A stretch of 64,000 bases of DNA from Cognatundibacterium jejuense (GTDB lineage Bacteria; Pseudomonadota; Gammaproteobacteria; Burkholderiales; Burkholderiaceae_D): NCBI RefSeq assembly GCF_014284255.1, contig NZ_JACOFV010000004.1, positions 62,001-126,000 on the forward strand, read 5' to 3'. The notes beneath the pieces were generated by a model, which saw nothing but the letters and a program-made list of their open reading frames with translations, did no database searches and had not been told where the DNA came from. A program made the translations under genes and the position numbers. This document shows, piece by piece, positions 53,604 to 62,222 of the stretch (position 1 is its first letter; each line of letters opens with the position of its first letter).

Positions 53604-54346
53604 CTTGTGATCTCGCAGTGATTGAGGCTGATGCGGTGAATTTTTCCATCTTTATCGATGGATATCCAGCCGCCCCGAGGATTTGCTTCATCACAATCCC
53701 AATCTGGTAAAACATAACGATATTGCCCTTCATGCTCATGTAAAGCGGGGCGGTGTGTGTGTCCGTGAATCAGGTAGTGGCAAGCGGTGGATGCGAACAG
53801 TTGCTCAATTGCAGACGAATTGACGTCCATGATAGAAAGTTCTTTCTGGCTTTGTTGCATCTTACTGCTTTCGCGCATTCCCTGGACTATCGTTTTTCTT
53901 TGTGCAAGGGGGAGGGCAAGAAAATTGCGTTGCCATTCAACATTGCGAACTTGAGCGCGGAATTGTATGTAACCAATGTCGTCAGTGCATTGTTCGTCGC
54001 CATGGCATATGGCGATTTTTCTTCCCGCGACCATGATGACGCTTGGGTCTTGGAGTAGCTTTATTCCGGTCGCTGACGCAAAATCCTGGCCGATTAAAAA
54101 ATCGCGATTGCCCGCAATCCAGAATAATTGGACTCCTGCTGCAGTTAGTTTATGCAAGCTTTGCACAACTTCAGCATTATATTTGTCGTGAATATCATCG
54201 TCGCCAACCCAATACTCGAACATGTCTCCCAGAATGTAGAGTTGTTCAGTTTTTGTTCCTTGCTCTGCCAGGAAATTCAAGAACGCACGGGTGGTTTTCG
54301 GTAGCGATGGGCTAAGATGGATGTCGGAAACAAACAGCGCAACCAT
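53600..54346 (-). CDS. lpxH: UDP-2,3-diacylglucosamine diphosphatase LpxH
   Basis: A 248-residue calcineurin-type phosphoesterase of lipid A synthesis that hydrolyses UDP-2,3-diacylglucosamine. The metal ligands are seen as FVSDIHLSP, LGDMFEYWVGDDD, AGNRDFLIG, ICHGDEQCTDD and HYLIHGHTHRPA. ATG 54346 (MVALFVSDIHLSP) fits the family; a further upstream TTG at 54391 is in frame. Its 3' end overlaps the convergent ybbA stop by four bases. It is followed upstream by ppiB on the same strand. Confidence 0.93.
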   Translation of the reverse strand: MVALFVSDIHLSPSLPKTTRAFLNFLAEQGTKTEQLYILGDMFEYWVGDDDIHDKYNAEVVQSLHKLTAAGVQLFWIAGNRDFLIGQDFASATGIKLLQDPSVIMVAGRKIAICHGDEQCTDDIGYIQFRAQVRNVEWQRNFLALPLAQRKTIVQGMRESSKMQQSQKELSIMDVNSSAIEQLFASTACHYLIHGHTHRPALHEHEGQYRYVLPDWDCDEANPRGGWISIDKDGKIHRISLNHCEITS

Positions 54347-54424
54347 TTTGGGTTGCGCTGCTGTTTGCTTTTCGGAATTTTTCACACTCAATCGAATAAT
54401 GTTCTGAAAAAGCAGTTGAATTAA

Positions 54425-54913
54425 TTAAATGACTTCAACTTTTTCGATGATGACGTCTTCAACTGGTACGTCCTGGAACATGCCTGAACGTGATGTTTTA
54501 ACACCTTTGATTTTATCAACGATTTCTTTGCCTTCAGTGACTTTACCAAATACACAGTAGCCCCAGCCATCTTGGCCAGGATAGTCGAGGAAGCTGTTAT
54601 TTGCCGTATTGATGAAGAACTGTGCTGTTGCAGAGTGTGGTGCGCCAGTACGTGCCATCGCGATTGAGTAGCGCTCGTTTTTTAAGCCATTGCTAGCTTC
54701 ATTTTCGATTGCATCCAATGTATCTTTTTGGTTCATGCCAGGTTCAAAGCCGCCGCCCTGAATCATGAAGCCGTCAATGACACGGTGAAAAATAGTCCCA
54801 GCATAATGACCGGAAGCTACATAAGCAAGAAAGTTAGCAACGGTTTTCGGTGCTTTTGCTTCGTCCAGCTCAATCGTGATTGCGCCGTGGTTAGTAGTCA
54901 TGAGAATGGCCAT
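54425..54913 (-). CDS. ppiB: Cytoplasmic cyclophilin PpiB
   Basis: A 162-residue peptidyl-prolyl cis-trans isomerase without signal peptide. The active-site signature is intact: TIFHRVIDGFMIQGGGFEPGM (Arg and Phe catalytic) and ATAQFFINTANNSFLDYPGQDGWGYCVFGKV, with the substrate-pocket Gln-Phe-Phe. The short length is typical of bacterial cytoplasmic cyclophilins. A periplasmic paralogue follows 55 bp away on the same strand, so the two are probably cotranscribed. Confidence 0.93.
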   Translation of the reverse strand: MAILMTTNHGAITIELDEAKAPKTVANFLAYVASGHYAGTIFHRVIDGFMIQGGGFEPGMNQKDTLDAIENEASNGLKNERYSIAMARTGAPHSATAQFFINTANNSFLDYPGQDGWGYCVFGKVTEGKEIVDKIKGVKTSRSGMFQDVPVEDVIIEKVEVI

Positions 54914-54968
54914 AATATTCCTTGGTAATGGGGTGAAAATAAGGGATGAAAATAAGGTATCAGGAAAT

Positions 54969-55631
54969 TTATTTTATAACAGTTGCTGATTCTATGATGA
55001 TGTCCTTTTTGGGGACATTTTGCATCATGTGTGAATCACTTGTTTCAACAGCTTTAATTTTTTCAACGACATCCATGCCTTTGATAACTTTGCCAAAGGG
55101 CGTATAGCCGGCAGTGGCAATTAAGGCTTGCTTTCGTGGTGCTTTGGTCATGTTGCCACGGTAATTAAATTCTACAGGATCGCCTGCAGGTAAAGGCTGA
55201 TGATTTAAAAAATCATTATCTCTGACATTGATGAAAAATTGGGCTGTTGCCGAATTCGGATCTTCTGTACGCGCCATTGCAATGGTACCCAGATCGTTCT
55301 TCACCCCTTTTTCCAAAGCCAGCGCTGCCTCGGAGGCGATGGGCTTGCCAGTTGGTTTTTCTTTCATATTTTTATCGTAGCCACCGCCCTGAATCATGAA
55401 GTTATCAATTACGCGGTGAAAAATCGTGCCTTTGTATTGACCCGCTTTGACATATTTAATGAAGTTATCAACTGTTTTTGGTGCAGCCTCAGGGTAGAGC
55501 TCTACCACGATTTCGCCTACATTGGTTTTGATTGATACTTTAGGTAATTCGTCAGCGAATGTCTGTGCGGTACTCAGGCTCAGCATAGCACTGAGTAACA
55601 GCCCAATTAATTTTGTAGTTGCTGATTTCAC
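54969..55631 (-). CDS. ppiA: Periplasmic cyclophilin (PpiA-type)
   Basis: A 220-residue peptidyl-prolyl isomerase with a signal peptide (MKSATTKLIGLLLSAMLSLSTAQTFA). The mature domain matches PpiB in layout: TIFHRVIDNFMIQGGGYDKNM and ATAQFFINVRDNDFLNHQPLPAG, so the catalytic Arg and the QFF pocket are present. It begins 14 bp after the L,D-transpeptidase stop and leads to ppiB, so a transcript with the envelope genes upstream is likely. It assists folding of periplasmic and outer-membrane proteins. Confidence 0.92.
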   Translation of the reverse strand: MKSATTKLIGLLLSAMLSLSTAQTFADELPKVSIKTNVGEIVVELYPEAAPKTVDNFIKYVKAGQYKGTIFHRVIDNFMIQGGGYDKNMKEKPTGKPIASEAALALEKGVKNDLGTIAMARTEDPNSATAQFFINVRDNDFLNHQPLPAGDPVEFNYRGNMTKAPRKQALIATAGYTPFGKVIKGMDVVEKIKAVETSDSHMMQNVPKKDIIIESATVIK

Positions 55632-55645
55632 TTTAACTCCTGTAT

Positions 55646-56914
55646 TTAGACGGTTGTTTCATAAACAATTCGCCATTTGTTTGACTCTTTGAGCCAATAC
55701 TGGCGCTTACGGACACTTGTTTTGATTTTGCCGGATTGTGTTTCCTGAGTGAAAGTACTTACAATAATTTCATCTTTTCCAGGATAACGGAAATGCGTGA
55801 CATTCTTCAATTGTATGACGGGATTTGTCCAAGCTTCCCAATTTTGCCTTTGTTTTGAAAACCAGGCATTTAAATCTTCTCCTTGGAGAGATTTAAAGTT
55901 GCGCGAGTAATTGGCAAAGATGCGATTAGCATTTTTGCTTTCTATATCCAGTCGCCAGTCATCGAGTAACTTTGCGGCAAACTGGCGATCTGCAAGCCAC
56001 TTTGCCTGATTTTCAAACTCTACCTGATCACTGATGATGACAGGTGTTTTACCTATATCAACCAAGGCAGAGATTTTTAAGAAATCAGGGTTAGTTAACA
56101 CGACGCAGCCATCTGAAGCAAGCGGTGGACGGCTGAAATTGGCTGAGGGCATCCCATGTAACCAGATGCCGGAGCCACTGCGTCCATTAATTTTGTCCCA
56201 TTCATTGGGATAATTCAGGGGAAGTGCGCCAGGGCCATAAAAATCAGGCAATTTCCCACCGGAGAGTCGACTGGTAATGTAATAGACGCCTAAAGGCGTT
56301 TTTTGATCACCTTCTTTGAATTTGTTGATCCCGAATCGGCCGTGACTTATGTAGTGGTCGCTCAAGAGTTTAGGTTGGCCACCAACATTTTCATAGAGAT
56401 ATAGTCGGGACTTATTGGCGTCGACTACCAGTACTTGCTTTTGATCGTCTCGGAGTTGCAGAACCATTTTCGGAATCAATGCCGGATTTGGGCGTTCGCG
56501 ATAGGATTTGATACGCATTGCAGCTTCATCGCGCATTTCCTTGAGCTTGTCCGCCTGCGCATTTGCCCCGGCACCGAAGCTGGTAACTGGCCGTGCATGC
56601 ATCATCAGCAAATCACCCCGAATCAGATGAGCTAATTGAAAATGCGGATAGGCTCCAATTAATTGATCTACCTTTTCCTGCGCCGCTTGTAATTTGTTAT
56701 TGGAAAGATTTTGGTAAACCTCGATCAGTAACGTATCCGGATTGGGTGAGTCGGAGCTCATTTCAGATGCGGACGCTTTGCTTGCATGTGTCTTAGCCTC
56801 AACCATCGATGCTGGCAACAGCGTTGCCAGGCACGAAAGTAAGGTAAAGGCGCAGCTATGCTTCTTCGCAGCCAGTAATTTGGTCGAAGTATGTTTAAAC
56901 GCAGAGAAAAACAT
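55646..56914 (-). CDS. L,D-transpeptidase (YkuD) with Cds6-like C-terminal domain
   Basis: A 422-residue exported protein with a hydrophobic N-terminal segment (residues ~20-40, CAFTLLSCLATLLPASMVEA). The YkuD catalytic site is present: WLHGMPSANFS then LASDGCVVLTN, where Cys is the nucleophile. It would cross-link peptidoglycan or attach proteins to it. The last ~110 residues (LLDDWRLDIESKNANRIFANYSRNF ... WRIVYETTV) are an NTF2-like, Cds6-type domain that resembles the C-terminal domain of the upstream TPR protein. Its ATG overlaps the TPR gene stop by one base (TGATG), so they are translationally coupled. Confidence 0.9.
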   Translation of the reverse strand: MFFSAFKHTSTKLLAAKKHSCAFTLLSCLATLLPASMVEAKTHASKASASEMSSDSPNPDTLLIEVYQNLSNNKLQAAQEKVDQLIGAYPHFQLAHLIRGDLLMMHARPVTSFGAGANAQADKLKEMRDEAAMRIKSYRERPNPALIPKMVLQLRDDQKQVLVVDANKSRLYLYENVGGQPKLLSDHYISHGRFGINKFKEGDQKTPLGVYYITSRLSGGKLPDFYGPGALPLNYPNEWDKINGRSGSGIWLHGMPSANFSRPPLASDGCVVLTNPDFLKISALVDIGKTPVIISDQVEFENQAKWLADRQFAAKLLDDWRLDIESKNANRIFANYSRNFKSLQGEDLNAWFSKQRQNWEAWTNPVIQLKNVTHFRYPGKDEIIVSTFTQETQSGKIKTSVRKRQYWLKESNKWRIVYETTV

Positions 56915-57951
56915 CAGCTACCCGCGCGCTCCTGCTTGATTTGCCACTTGCCATCTTGCTTGATCATGACCAAAGTCTTGCGGCTATTTGCTGTCAACTG
57001 ATCGGATGTGTAAATCTGGCGAAACTTAACGGTGGCTTCATTGTCATCAACGCTGACTTTAATGCTTTCGAGCTTTACGTTGATACGACCTTTACCTTCA
57101 ATGCGATTGCGGCGTTCTTCAGCCCAGGACTTACGTGATTCGCCTTTCGGGGTCTGGAAATCTTTTGCGTAGTGCGTCAAATAAGCGTTGGTATCTTTAT
57201 TGCTCCACGCCTTTGCCCAATTCTCTACCGTTTTGATGACTTCATCGTCGTCTTTGTCAGTAGCAGGAGCTGGTTTGGATTTTGTACTGACTGGATCAGC
57301 TTTGGCTGGGCTGGCCTCTGGTTTGCTTGGAGCTTCAGCTTTGACGGGGGGGGCAGGTGTTGCAGTCGGAGCTTTCGCGGGGGAAGCCTGAGCAATAAGG
57401 GTGGCTGGGGCAGGGTTAATTTTTGGGTTGACGCCACCTGAGTTGCCGACCAGATTTCTTACCATAGTCAGTTTTAGTTTGGCAGTGGCGTTGCCTGAAT
57501 CTAATTGCAATGCCTTGTCATAGGCCTGACTCGCCAGCTTGGCATAGACGTCACCGAGATTTTCGTGCGCAGTCCCGTATGTAGGATTAGTGCGGATCGC
57601 CATTTCCAGCGAAGCACGCGCTTTATCGTATTGTCCCGAAGCCGCGTATAAAACCGCCAGATTGTTATATGGCTCTGGTAATTCAGGATAGTCGTCAGTC
57701 AGTTTAGAAAAAACAGTAATTGCTTCTGCTGATTTGTTTTGCTCAGTAAGAATGAGCCCCTTCAAAAAGCGCAATTGCGCATCTTTGGGCTTAGTAGTCA
57801 GCGCATTATCGACTTTTTGCAAAGCTTCAGTTGTTTGCCCGGCGCGAAGCAGTTTTCCTATATCGCTTGCTTCATCCGCGAAGGATGAGGTCGCGATAAG
57901 CGCTAGAGATAGAGTGGAAATAACAAAGATACTTCTAATGGTTTGGCGCAT
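56914..57951 (-). CDS. Exported TPR protein with NTF2/Cds6-like C-terminal domain
   Basis: A 345-residue protein from ATG 57951 with a signal peptide (MRQTIRSIFVISTLSLALIATSSFA). Residues ~30-170 contain tetratricopeptide repeats (FLKGLILTEQNKSAEAITVFSKL, PYNNLAVLYAASGQYDKARASLEMAIRTNP). A Pro/Ala/Lys/Ser-rich linker (about residues 185-240) leads to a C-terminal NTF2-like domain (VENWAKAWSNKDTNAYLTHYAKDF ... WQIKQERAGS). An in-frame ATG at 57990 exists but lies before the signal peptide. The overlap with the L,D-transpeptidase gene and the shared domain suggest a joint cell-wall role (inference). Confidence 0.88.
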   Translation of the reverse strand: MRQTIRSIFVISTLSLALIATSSFADEASDIGKLLRAGQTTEALQKVDNALTTKPKDAQLRFLKGLILTEQNKSAEAITVFSKLTDDYPELPEPYNNLAVLYAASGQYDKARASLEMAIRTNPTYGTAHENLGDVYAKLASQAYDKALQLDSGNATAKLKLTMVRNLVGNSGGVNPKINPAPATLIAQASPAKAPTATPAPPVKAEAPSKPEASPAKADPVSTKSKPAPATDKDDDEVIKTVENWAKAWSNKDTNAYLTHYAKDFQTPKGESRKSWAEERRNRIEGKGRINVKLESIKVSVDDNEATVKFRQIYTSDQLTANSRKTLVMIKQDGKWQIKQERAGS

Positions 57952-58550
57952 GGTGTTCTGGCTTAGATTTATCAGAGGTTGACTGAACATGAAGGCGGTA
58001 ATGTTATACTGAAACTATAATAAAGTGCCATCTTATCAAATAAGTGCGGCACAATGGGCTTTTGATCATAGAAACATGCTACTGGGGCACACTATCATGT
58101 GTTTTTTGGGGAAAAAAGCCAAAATTATTTCCCAATTAGCTCTTTTGGGGGCTTGGAGTTCACTTAATTTGCTCTCAATGTGGTGCTTAAATTGTCCTGA
58201 GGTTAAGAACTCACGGTTTTACGGCCACCCAAATTGACGGAAAATAAGCGGAGTAGGGCGCAATTCTCGTCTGATAAAATTTTCGAGCATGTGAAGCTGG
58301 ACAGAATGGTTGTTTTTGATATTTAATCTGCTCCGTTCAAATATTTTCTTGCAATTCTCCGTTTCTGACGGGGAGCGATTTGGAAATATAAATATTGGCA
58401 AATCTGACAGAGCAATCTGAGGTCTTAACTACTCTTATTGGTCTGTGGATTAATGAGAAGTTATGGCGCACGCTAACTCCTTTTATTGGCTTTTGCCTTA
58501 AATTTGCCTAATAAAGCTTTTTTTAACTCGTGTGGATTTAAGGGGGCACG
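57952..58550. other. 599-bp gap between the TPR gene and accA
   Basis: Divergent promoter region with no convincing gene. Two short open frames (58025-58237 plus, 58219-58401 minus) show no domain, and several A/T- and G-run-rich stretches (about 58095-58165) could fold into hairpins. From memory, many Burkholderiales carry cysS between such genes; nothing resembling it is here. Confidence 0.45.
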
Positions 58551-59525
58551 ATGACTAAAACGACATTCCTGAGTTTTGAGCAATCTATTGCTGAACTAGA
58601 ATCAAAAATTGAAGAGTTGCGATTTGTTCAAGATGATTCCGCGGTAGATATCTCTGAAGAAATTGATAGATTATCTAAAAAGAGTCAGATGTTGACTAAA
58701 GATATCTATGCAAAGTTGACTCCATGGCAGGTATCGCAGATTTCGCGTCATCCTCAACGTCCATATACTATGGACTACATTAATCAGATTTTTACTGATT
58801 TTCATGAGCTCCATGGTGATCGAAGTTTTGCAGATGATTTGTCAATTGTCGGTGGATTGGCTCGCTTTAACGGTCAGGCCTGTATGGTCATTGGTCACCA
58901 AAAAGGCCGTGACACCAAGGAACGCGCATTGCGTAATTTTGGCATGCCAAAACCAGAAGGTTATCGCAAGGCGATGCGTCTGATGAAACTGGCTGAGAAA
59001 TTTGATATCCCCGTATTTACGTTTGTTGATACGACTGGTGCCTGGCCAGGTATCGATGCCGAAGAGCGCGGACAATCTGAAGCGATTGGCCATAATCTAT
59101 ATGTCATGGCTGAACTCAAGGTGCCTTTGATAGCGACCATCATTGGTGAAGGTGGTTCTGGTGGTGCCTTAGCATTGGCTGTAGGCGATGCGGTGTTGAT
59201 GTTGCAATATGCGACATATTCAGTGATTTCTCCTGAGGGATGTGCTTCCATTTTATGGAAAACCTCTGATCGCGCAGCAGACGCTGCGGAAGCCTTAGGT
59301 TTGACAGCGCACAGACTGAAGGCTATGGGTCTGATCGATAAAATCATTAATGAACCGCTGGGTGGCGCGCATCGCGATCCTAAGCAGATGTGTGCTCTGG
59401 TCAAACGCGCACTCGCCGATACACTGCGCCAGTTCCAAGGCGTAAAAACCAAAGATTTGTTAGCGGCACGTCATGAGAAATTAATGAGCTATGGCAAATT
59501 TAAGGAAACTAAGGTGTCAGAATAA
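58551..59525 (+). CDS. accA: Acetyl-CoA carboxylase carboxyltransferase subunit alpha
   Basis: A 324-residue subunit of the acetyl-CoA carboxyltransferase, the first committed step of fatty-acid synthesis. The sequence carries [11 protein letters not shown] near residue 70, [40 protein letters not shown], the conserved [30 protein letters not shown] and [17 protein letters not shown]. Its partner AccD must be elsewhere. It lies 9 bp upstream of tilS, a common Burkholderiales neighbourhood. Confidence 0.96.
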   Translation: MTKTTFLSFEQSIAELESKIEELRFVQDDSAVDISEEIDRLSKKSQMLTKDIYAKLTPWQVSQISRHPQRPYTMDYINQIFTDFHELHGDRSFADDLSIVGGLARFNGQACMVIGHQKGRDTKERALRNFGMPKPEGYRKAMRLMKLAEKFDIPVFTFVDTTGAWPGIDAEERGQSEAIGHNLYVMAELKVPLIATIIGEGGSGGALALAVGDAVLMLQYATYSVISPEGCASILWKTSDRAADAAEALGLTAHRLKAMGLIDKIINEPLGGAHRDPKQMCALVKRALADTLRQFQGVKTKDLLAARHEKLMSYGKFKETKVSE

Positions 59526-59534
59526 GTTATTCGA

Positions 59535-60944
59535 ATGACATTACGTAGTTTAAGTGGTGCACTGATGCATCACTTTTCTGAGGCCTTAAATTCGATTTTT
59601 TTGGAATCAGGAAAAGCCCCTCCTGAATGTGGTCTGGCTGTTGCTTATAGCGGCGGCTTAGACTCATCTGTTTTATTATCCCTCACTGCTGAATATTGTC
59701 GTTTGCGCGGCATCCCTCTTGACGCGTTCCATGTACATCATGGACTCAGTCCGAATGCGGACGATTGGCTTGTACATTGCGAATCAAACTGCCAGAAATT
59801 GGGTATCTCTCTTGCCTTCGAGAAAATTGTTGTCACCAACAATGAAGGTGATGGTATTGAGGGAAGCGCAAGAAAAGGTCGTTATCTTGCGCTTGGTAGA
59901 ATGAGTGTTGCATCGAAAACTCAAATCTTGCTTTCAGCTCATCATCAGGATGACCAAGCGGAAACCTTGTTGATGCAGATGTTGCGCGGATCAGGTGTGG
60001 CTGGGCTCTCCGGTATGAATCGTTTTAATTTTGCACCCGGTTTATTTGGCACGCCATCGGTAATGATGATGCGACCTTTGCTTGATGTTTCTCGGTTGGA
60101 GCTCGAACATTTCGCGCGCGAAAATCAAATCTCTTACATCCAGGATGAGTCAAATGAGGACGGTCGTTATCTTCGTAATGCGTTAAGGCTTCAGGTGATG
60201 CCTGTTCTTGAGCAGATTTCGCCAGGATTTGCCGGTCGCATGTTACGTACGGCAAAGCATATGCAATCGGCGCAAAATTTGGCGGAAGCTTTGGCAGGGC
60301 AAGACCTTGCGCATTGTTTGTCGGGACAGATGCTGGATCTTGACCTCCAACGCATGCGCACATTAAGCGCCGAACGGATTAATAATCTATTTCGTTTGTG
60401 GCTTTCTAAGTTTGATGTGCGTATGCCATCTACTTCACGCCTGAATGAGATTTGCAAGCAGCTATTTGAGGCCAAAGGCGATGCCCGAATAACGATTTAT
60501 CATGAGAAACTGGCAATTCATCGTTATCAGGAAAAAATCTACGCAGCGGATCGTGCGCGCGAAGCAGTTGACGACGCATTGAGTGTTGCGTTTACCTGGA
60601 ATGGAGAATCCTCGATGCCATTTCCTGATTTTCATGGGACGTTACATTTCAGACGTGGAAGTCGCGGATTGAGTCCCGATTGGTTGCAGCAGCAAGCGCT
60701 TTGCTTGCATTTGCGGCGCGGGGGTGAGCGTTTGAAATTGGCAGAAAATAGATCAACCCGCGATATGAAGAGTCATTATCAAGCGCTGCGTATCCCATTT
60801 TGGGTGCGTCAACAATTGCCTTTTGTATCTATTGGTAGCGAGCTTGTATATGCCGCAGGGGTTGGAATGCAGTCGCAATACTGTTCGGAATCTGTCAATA
60901 CTCAAGTGGGAACTCATTTAGTGCTTGACTGGGTTGCTGATTAG
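59535..60944 (+). CDS. tilS: tRNA(Ile)-lysidine synthetase TilS
   Basis: A 469-residue N-type ATP pyrophosphatase that makes lysidine at C34 of tRNA-Ile(CAU). The PP-loop is AYSGGLDSSVLL (about residues 34-45), followed by the DAFHVHHGLSPNADDW and GEGSARKGRY-like segments (IEGSARKGRYLALG). The C-terminal substrate-binding domain follows to the end. ATG 59535 is close to the accA stop; a second in-frame ATG lies at 59565. It is essential in bacteria with this tRNA. Confidence 0.94.
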   Translation: MTLRSLSGALMHHFSEALNSIFLESGKAPPECGLAVAYSGGLDSSVLLSLTAEYCRLRGIPLDAFHVHHGLSPNADDWLVHCESNCQKLGISLAFEKIVVTNNEGDGIEGSARKGRYLALGRMSVASKTQILLSAHHQDDQAETLLMQMLRGSGVAGLSGMNRFNFAPGLFGTPSVMMMRPLLDVSRLELEHFARENQISYIQDESNEDGRYLRNALRLQVMPVLEQISPGFAGRMLRTAKHMQSAQNLAEALAGQDLAHCLSGQMLDLDLQRMRTLSAERINNLFRLWLSKFDVRMPSTSRLNEICKQLFEAKGDARITIYHEKLAIHRYQEKIYAADRAREAVDDALSVAFTWNGESSMPFPDFHGTLHFRRGSRGLSPDWLQQQALCLHLRRGGERLKLAENRSTRDMKSHYQALRIPFWVRQQLPFVSIGSELVYAAGVGMQSQYCSESVNTQVGTHLVLDWVAD

Positions 60945-60995
60945 CCTGAATCACCATTGCTATTTGTTTGCGGCATGAAATAATAAGGTAAGTAA

Positions 60996-61715
60996 ATGAA
61001 AAAAATTCTGAGACAAATCGTTTTAGATACGGAAACAACGGGTTTAAATGTCCGGGATGGCAACCGTATTATTGAAATTGGCTGCGTCGAGTTGATAGAT
61101 CGTAAATTAACTGGCAATAACTTTCATCAATACATCAATCCAGAACGGGAGTCGGAGGAGGGGGCGCTCGCCGTCCACGGTTTGACTGCCGAGTTCTTGA
61201 GTGATAAGCCTAAATTTGGTGAGATATCAAAAGAGTTTTGCGAATACATTCAGGGTGCTGAGGTTGTTATCCATAATGCACCGTTTGATCTTTCGTTCTT
61301 AAATGCAGAATTTTCCCGCTTGGGTCTTGGTTTGTTCGGCGATTATGTCGAAACTGTTATTGATACCTTGGTGCAGGCAAAAGAATTGCATCCAGGTAAG
61401 CGAAATTCGTTGGACGCCTTGTGCGATCGTTATGAAATTTCTAATGCTCACCGCAAGCTGCACGGTGCTTTATTGGATGCTGAGCTGTTGGCGGATGTTT
61501 TCTTGGCAATGTCACGTGGGCAAAATAGCTTTGCCATTGATCTGGAAGAGGAAGTTGCGCCTGTTGTTCAGGAGTCGCAAGTGATTGATCTTCCTGTGGG
61601 TGAAGTATTGGTCAGGCCTGCAGATGAGGTTGAGCTAACGGAGCATGAAAATCTCTTGTCCGGGCTGGATAAGCAGTTACGTCAATCATGTATCTGGCGT
61701 ACACCGGTTCAGTAA
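60996..61715 (+). CDS. dnaQ: DNA polymerase III subunit epsilon
   Basis: A 239-residue 3'-5' proofreading exonuclease. Exo I is LDTETTGLN (D-x-E), Exo II is IHNAPFDLSFLNAE, and Exo IIIe is HRKLHGALLDAELLADV, with the catalytic His and Asp. The C-terminal ~50 residues, LVRPADEVELTEHENLLSGLD, include the polymerase-binding region. A strong terminator follows, so it ends its transcript. It would be cotranscribed with tilS only if read across the 51-bp gap. Confidence 0.95.
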   Translation: MKKILRQIVLDTETTGLNVRDGNRIIEIGCVELIDRKLTGNNFHQYINPERESEEGALAVHGLTAEFLSDKPKFGEISKEFCEYIQGAEVVIHNAPFDLSFLNAEFSRLGLGLFGDYVETVIDTLVQAKELHPGKRNSLDALCDRYEISNAHRKLHGALLDAELLADVFLAMSRGQNSFAIDLEEEVAPVVQESQVIDLPVGEVLVRPADEVELTEHENLLSGLDKQLRQSCIWRTPVQ

Positions 61716-61744
61716 ATTGCTGCATTCTTGTTTTTTTGGCTATT

Positions 61745-61776
61745 AAATCCCCCTCAAATGAGGGGGATTTTCTTTT
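61745..61776 (+). terminator. Intrinsic terminator of dnaQ
   Basis: A perfect 11-bp stem AAATCCCCCTC/GAGGGGGATTT (61745-61755, 61760-61770) with a 4-base loop, followed by TCTTTTT. Confidence 0.95.
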
Positions 61777-61844
61777 TGGCGAGAGGATAGCTGTTGCGAT
61801 TTTGCATAATTACATGTTGGAAGTAAAAAAAATCAAAAAAAAAT

Positions 61845-61871
61845 TAAAGTTTTTCTGATCACCACCGTTAA
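61845..61871 (+). promoter_or_regulatory. FliA (sigma-28)-like promoter 1 upstream of flhD
   Basis: TAAAGTTT (61845-61852), 11 bp, ACCGTTAA (61864-61871). It matches the TAAAGTTT-N11-GCCGATAA consensus at 14 of 16 positions with exact spacing. Confidence 0.6.
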
Positions 61872-61912
61872 TAAAAGTAAGAAAAATATTTTTAAATTTT
61901 TTTAAAAAACCC

Positions 61913-61939
61913 TAAAGTTCCTGTTTTTTTTGCCGTTAA
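61913..61939 (+). promoter_or_regulatory. FliA (sigma-28)-like promoter 2 upstream of flhD
   Basis: TAAAGTTC (61913-61920), 11 bp, GCCGTTAA (61932-61939). It matches the consensus at 14 of 16 positions with exact spacing, and lies 68 bp downstream of the first copy. A transcript would carry a leader of about 275 bases before flhD. Confidence 0.65.
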
Positions 61940-62001
61940 TGATATTAAGAGAAAACACTAATTTGGTGTTTTTACATTTAAGTGTTTGATTTTGTTGGGA
62001 A

Positions 62002-62023
62002 TTTTTCCGATATAGTGGAAAAA
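62002..62023. repeat. Inverted repeat in the flhDC leader
   Basis: TTTTTCC (62002-62008) and GGAAAAA (62017-62023) flank GATATAGT. It could be an operator or an RNA hairpin. Confidence 0.6.
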
Positions 62024-62073
62024 ATAAAATTCAATATAAACAGCATATTTTTTATGTTCGTTATCAATTATTT

Positions 62074-62096
62074 CTTGTAGGATTTTTTCCTACGAG
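62074..62096 (+). other. Leader hairpin 1 of flhDC
   Basis: CTTGTAGGA (62074-62082) can pair with TCCTACGAG (62088-62096), nine pairs including one G-U, with a T5 loop. No T tract follows. Confidence 0.6.
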
Positions 62097-62124
62097 ATTA
62101 TTCCTATTTTTCTGGAATTAAATC

Positions 62125-62151
62125 CCGTGTATTGCCTATACACGGCGTTTT
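62125..62151 (+). terminator. Terminator-like hairpin in the flhDC leader (attenuator candidate)
   Basis: CCGTGTAT (62125-62132) pairs perfectly with ATACACGG (62138-62145), loop TGCCT, followed by CGTTTTT. It lies about 70 bases before flhD and inside the transcript expected from the upstream promoters. Confidence 0.5.
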
Positions 62152-62222
62152 TGCGTGCGCTCACAATCTGTCTCACTGGCAACGGAATATGGCCTTTGAA
62201 AAATGGAACGGAGGGTGGGAAC

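Noticed and set aside
58025..58237. Plus-strand open frame in the same gap
   Set aside because: Composition and start context give no support; most likely chance in AT-rich DNA.
58219..58401. Short minus-strand open frame in the gap before accA
   Set aside because: No ribosome site and no recognisable domain; I considered a transposase remnant but saw no inverted repeats or motifs to support it.
62127..62222. In-frame GTG extension of flhD
   Set aside because: It would start within the leader hairpin and encode a segment unlike FlhD; a strong ribosome site marks 62223.
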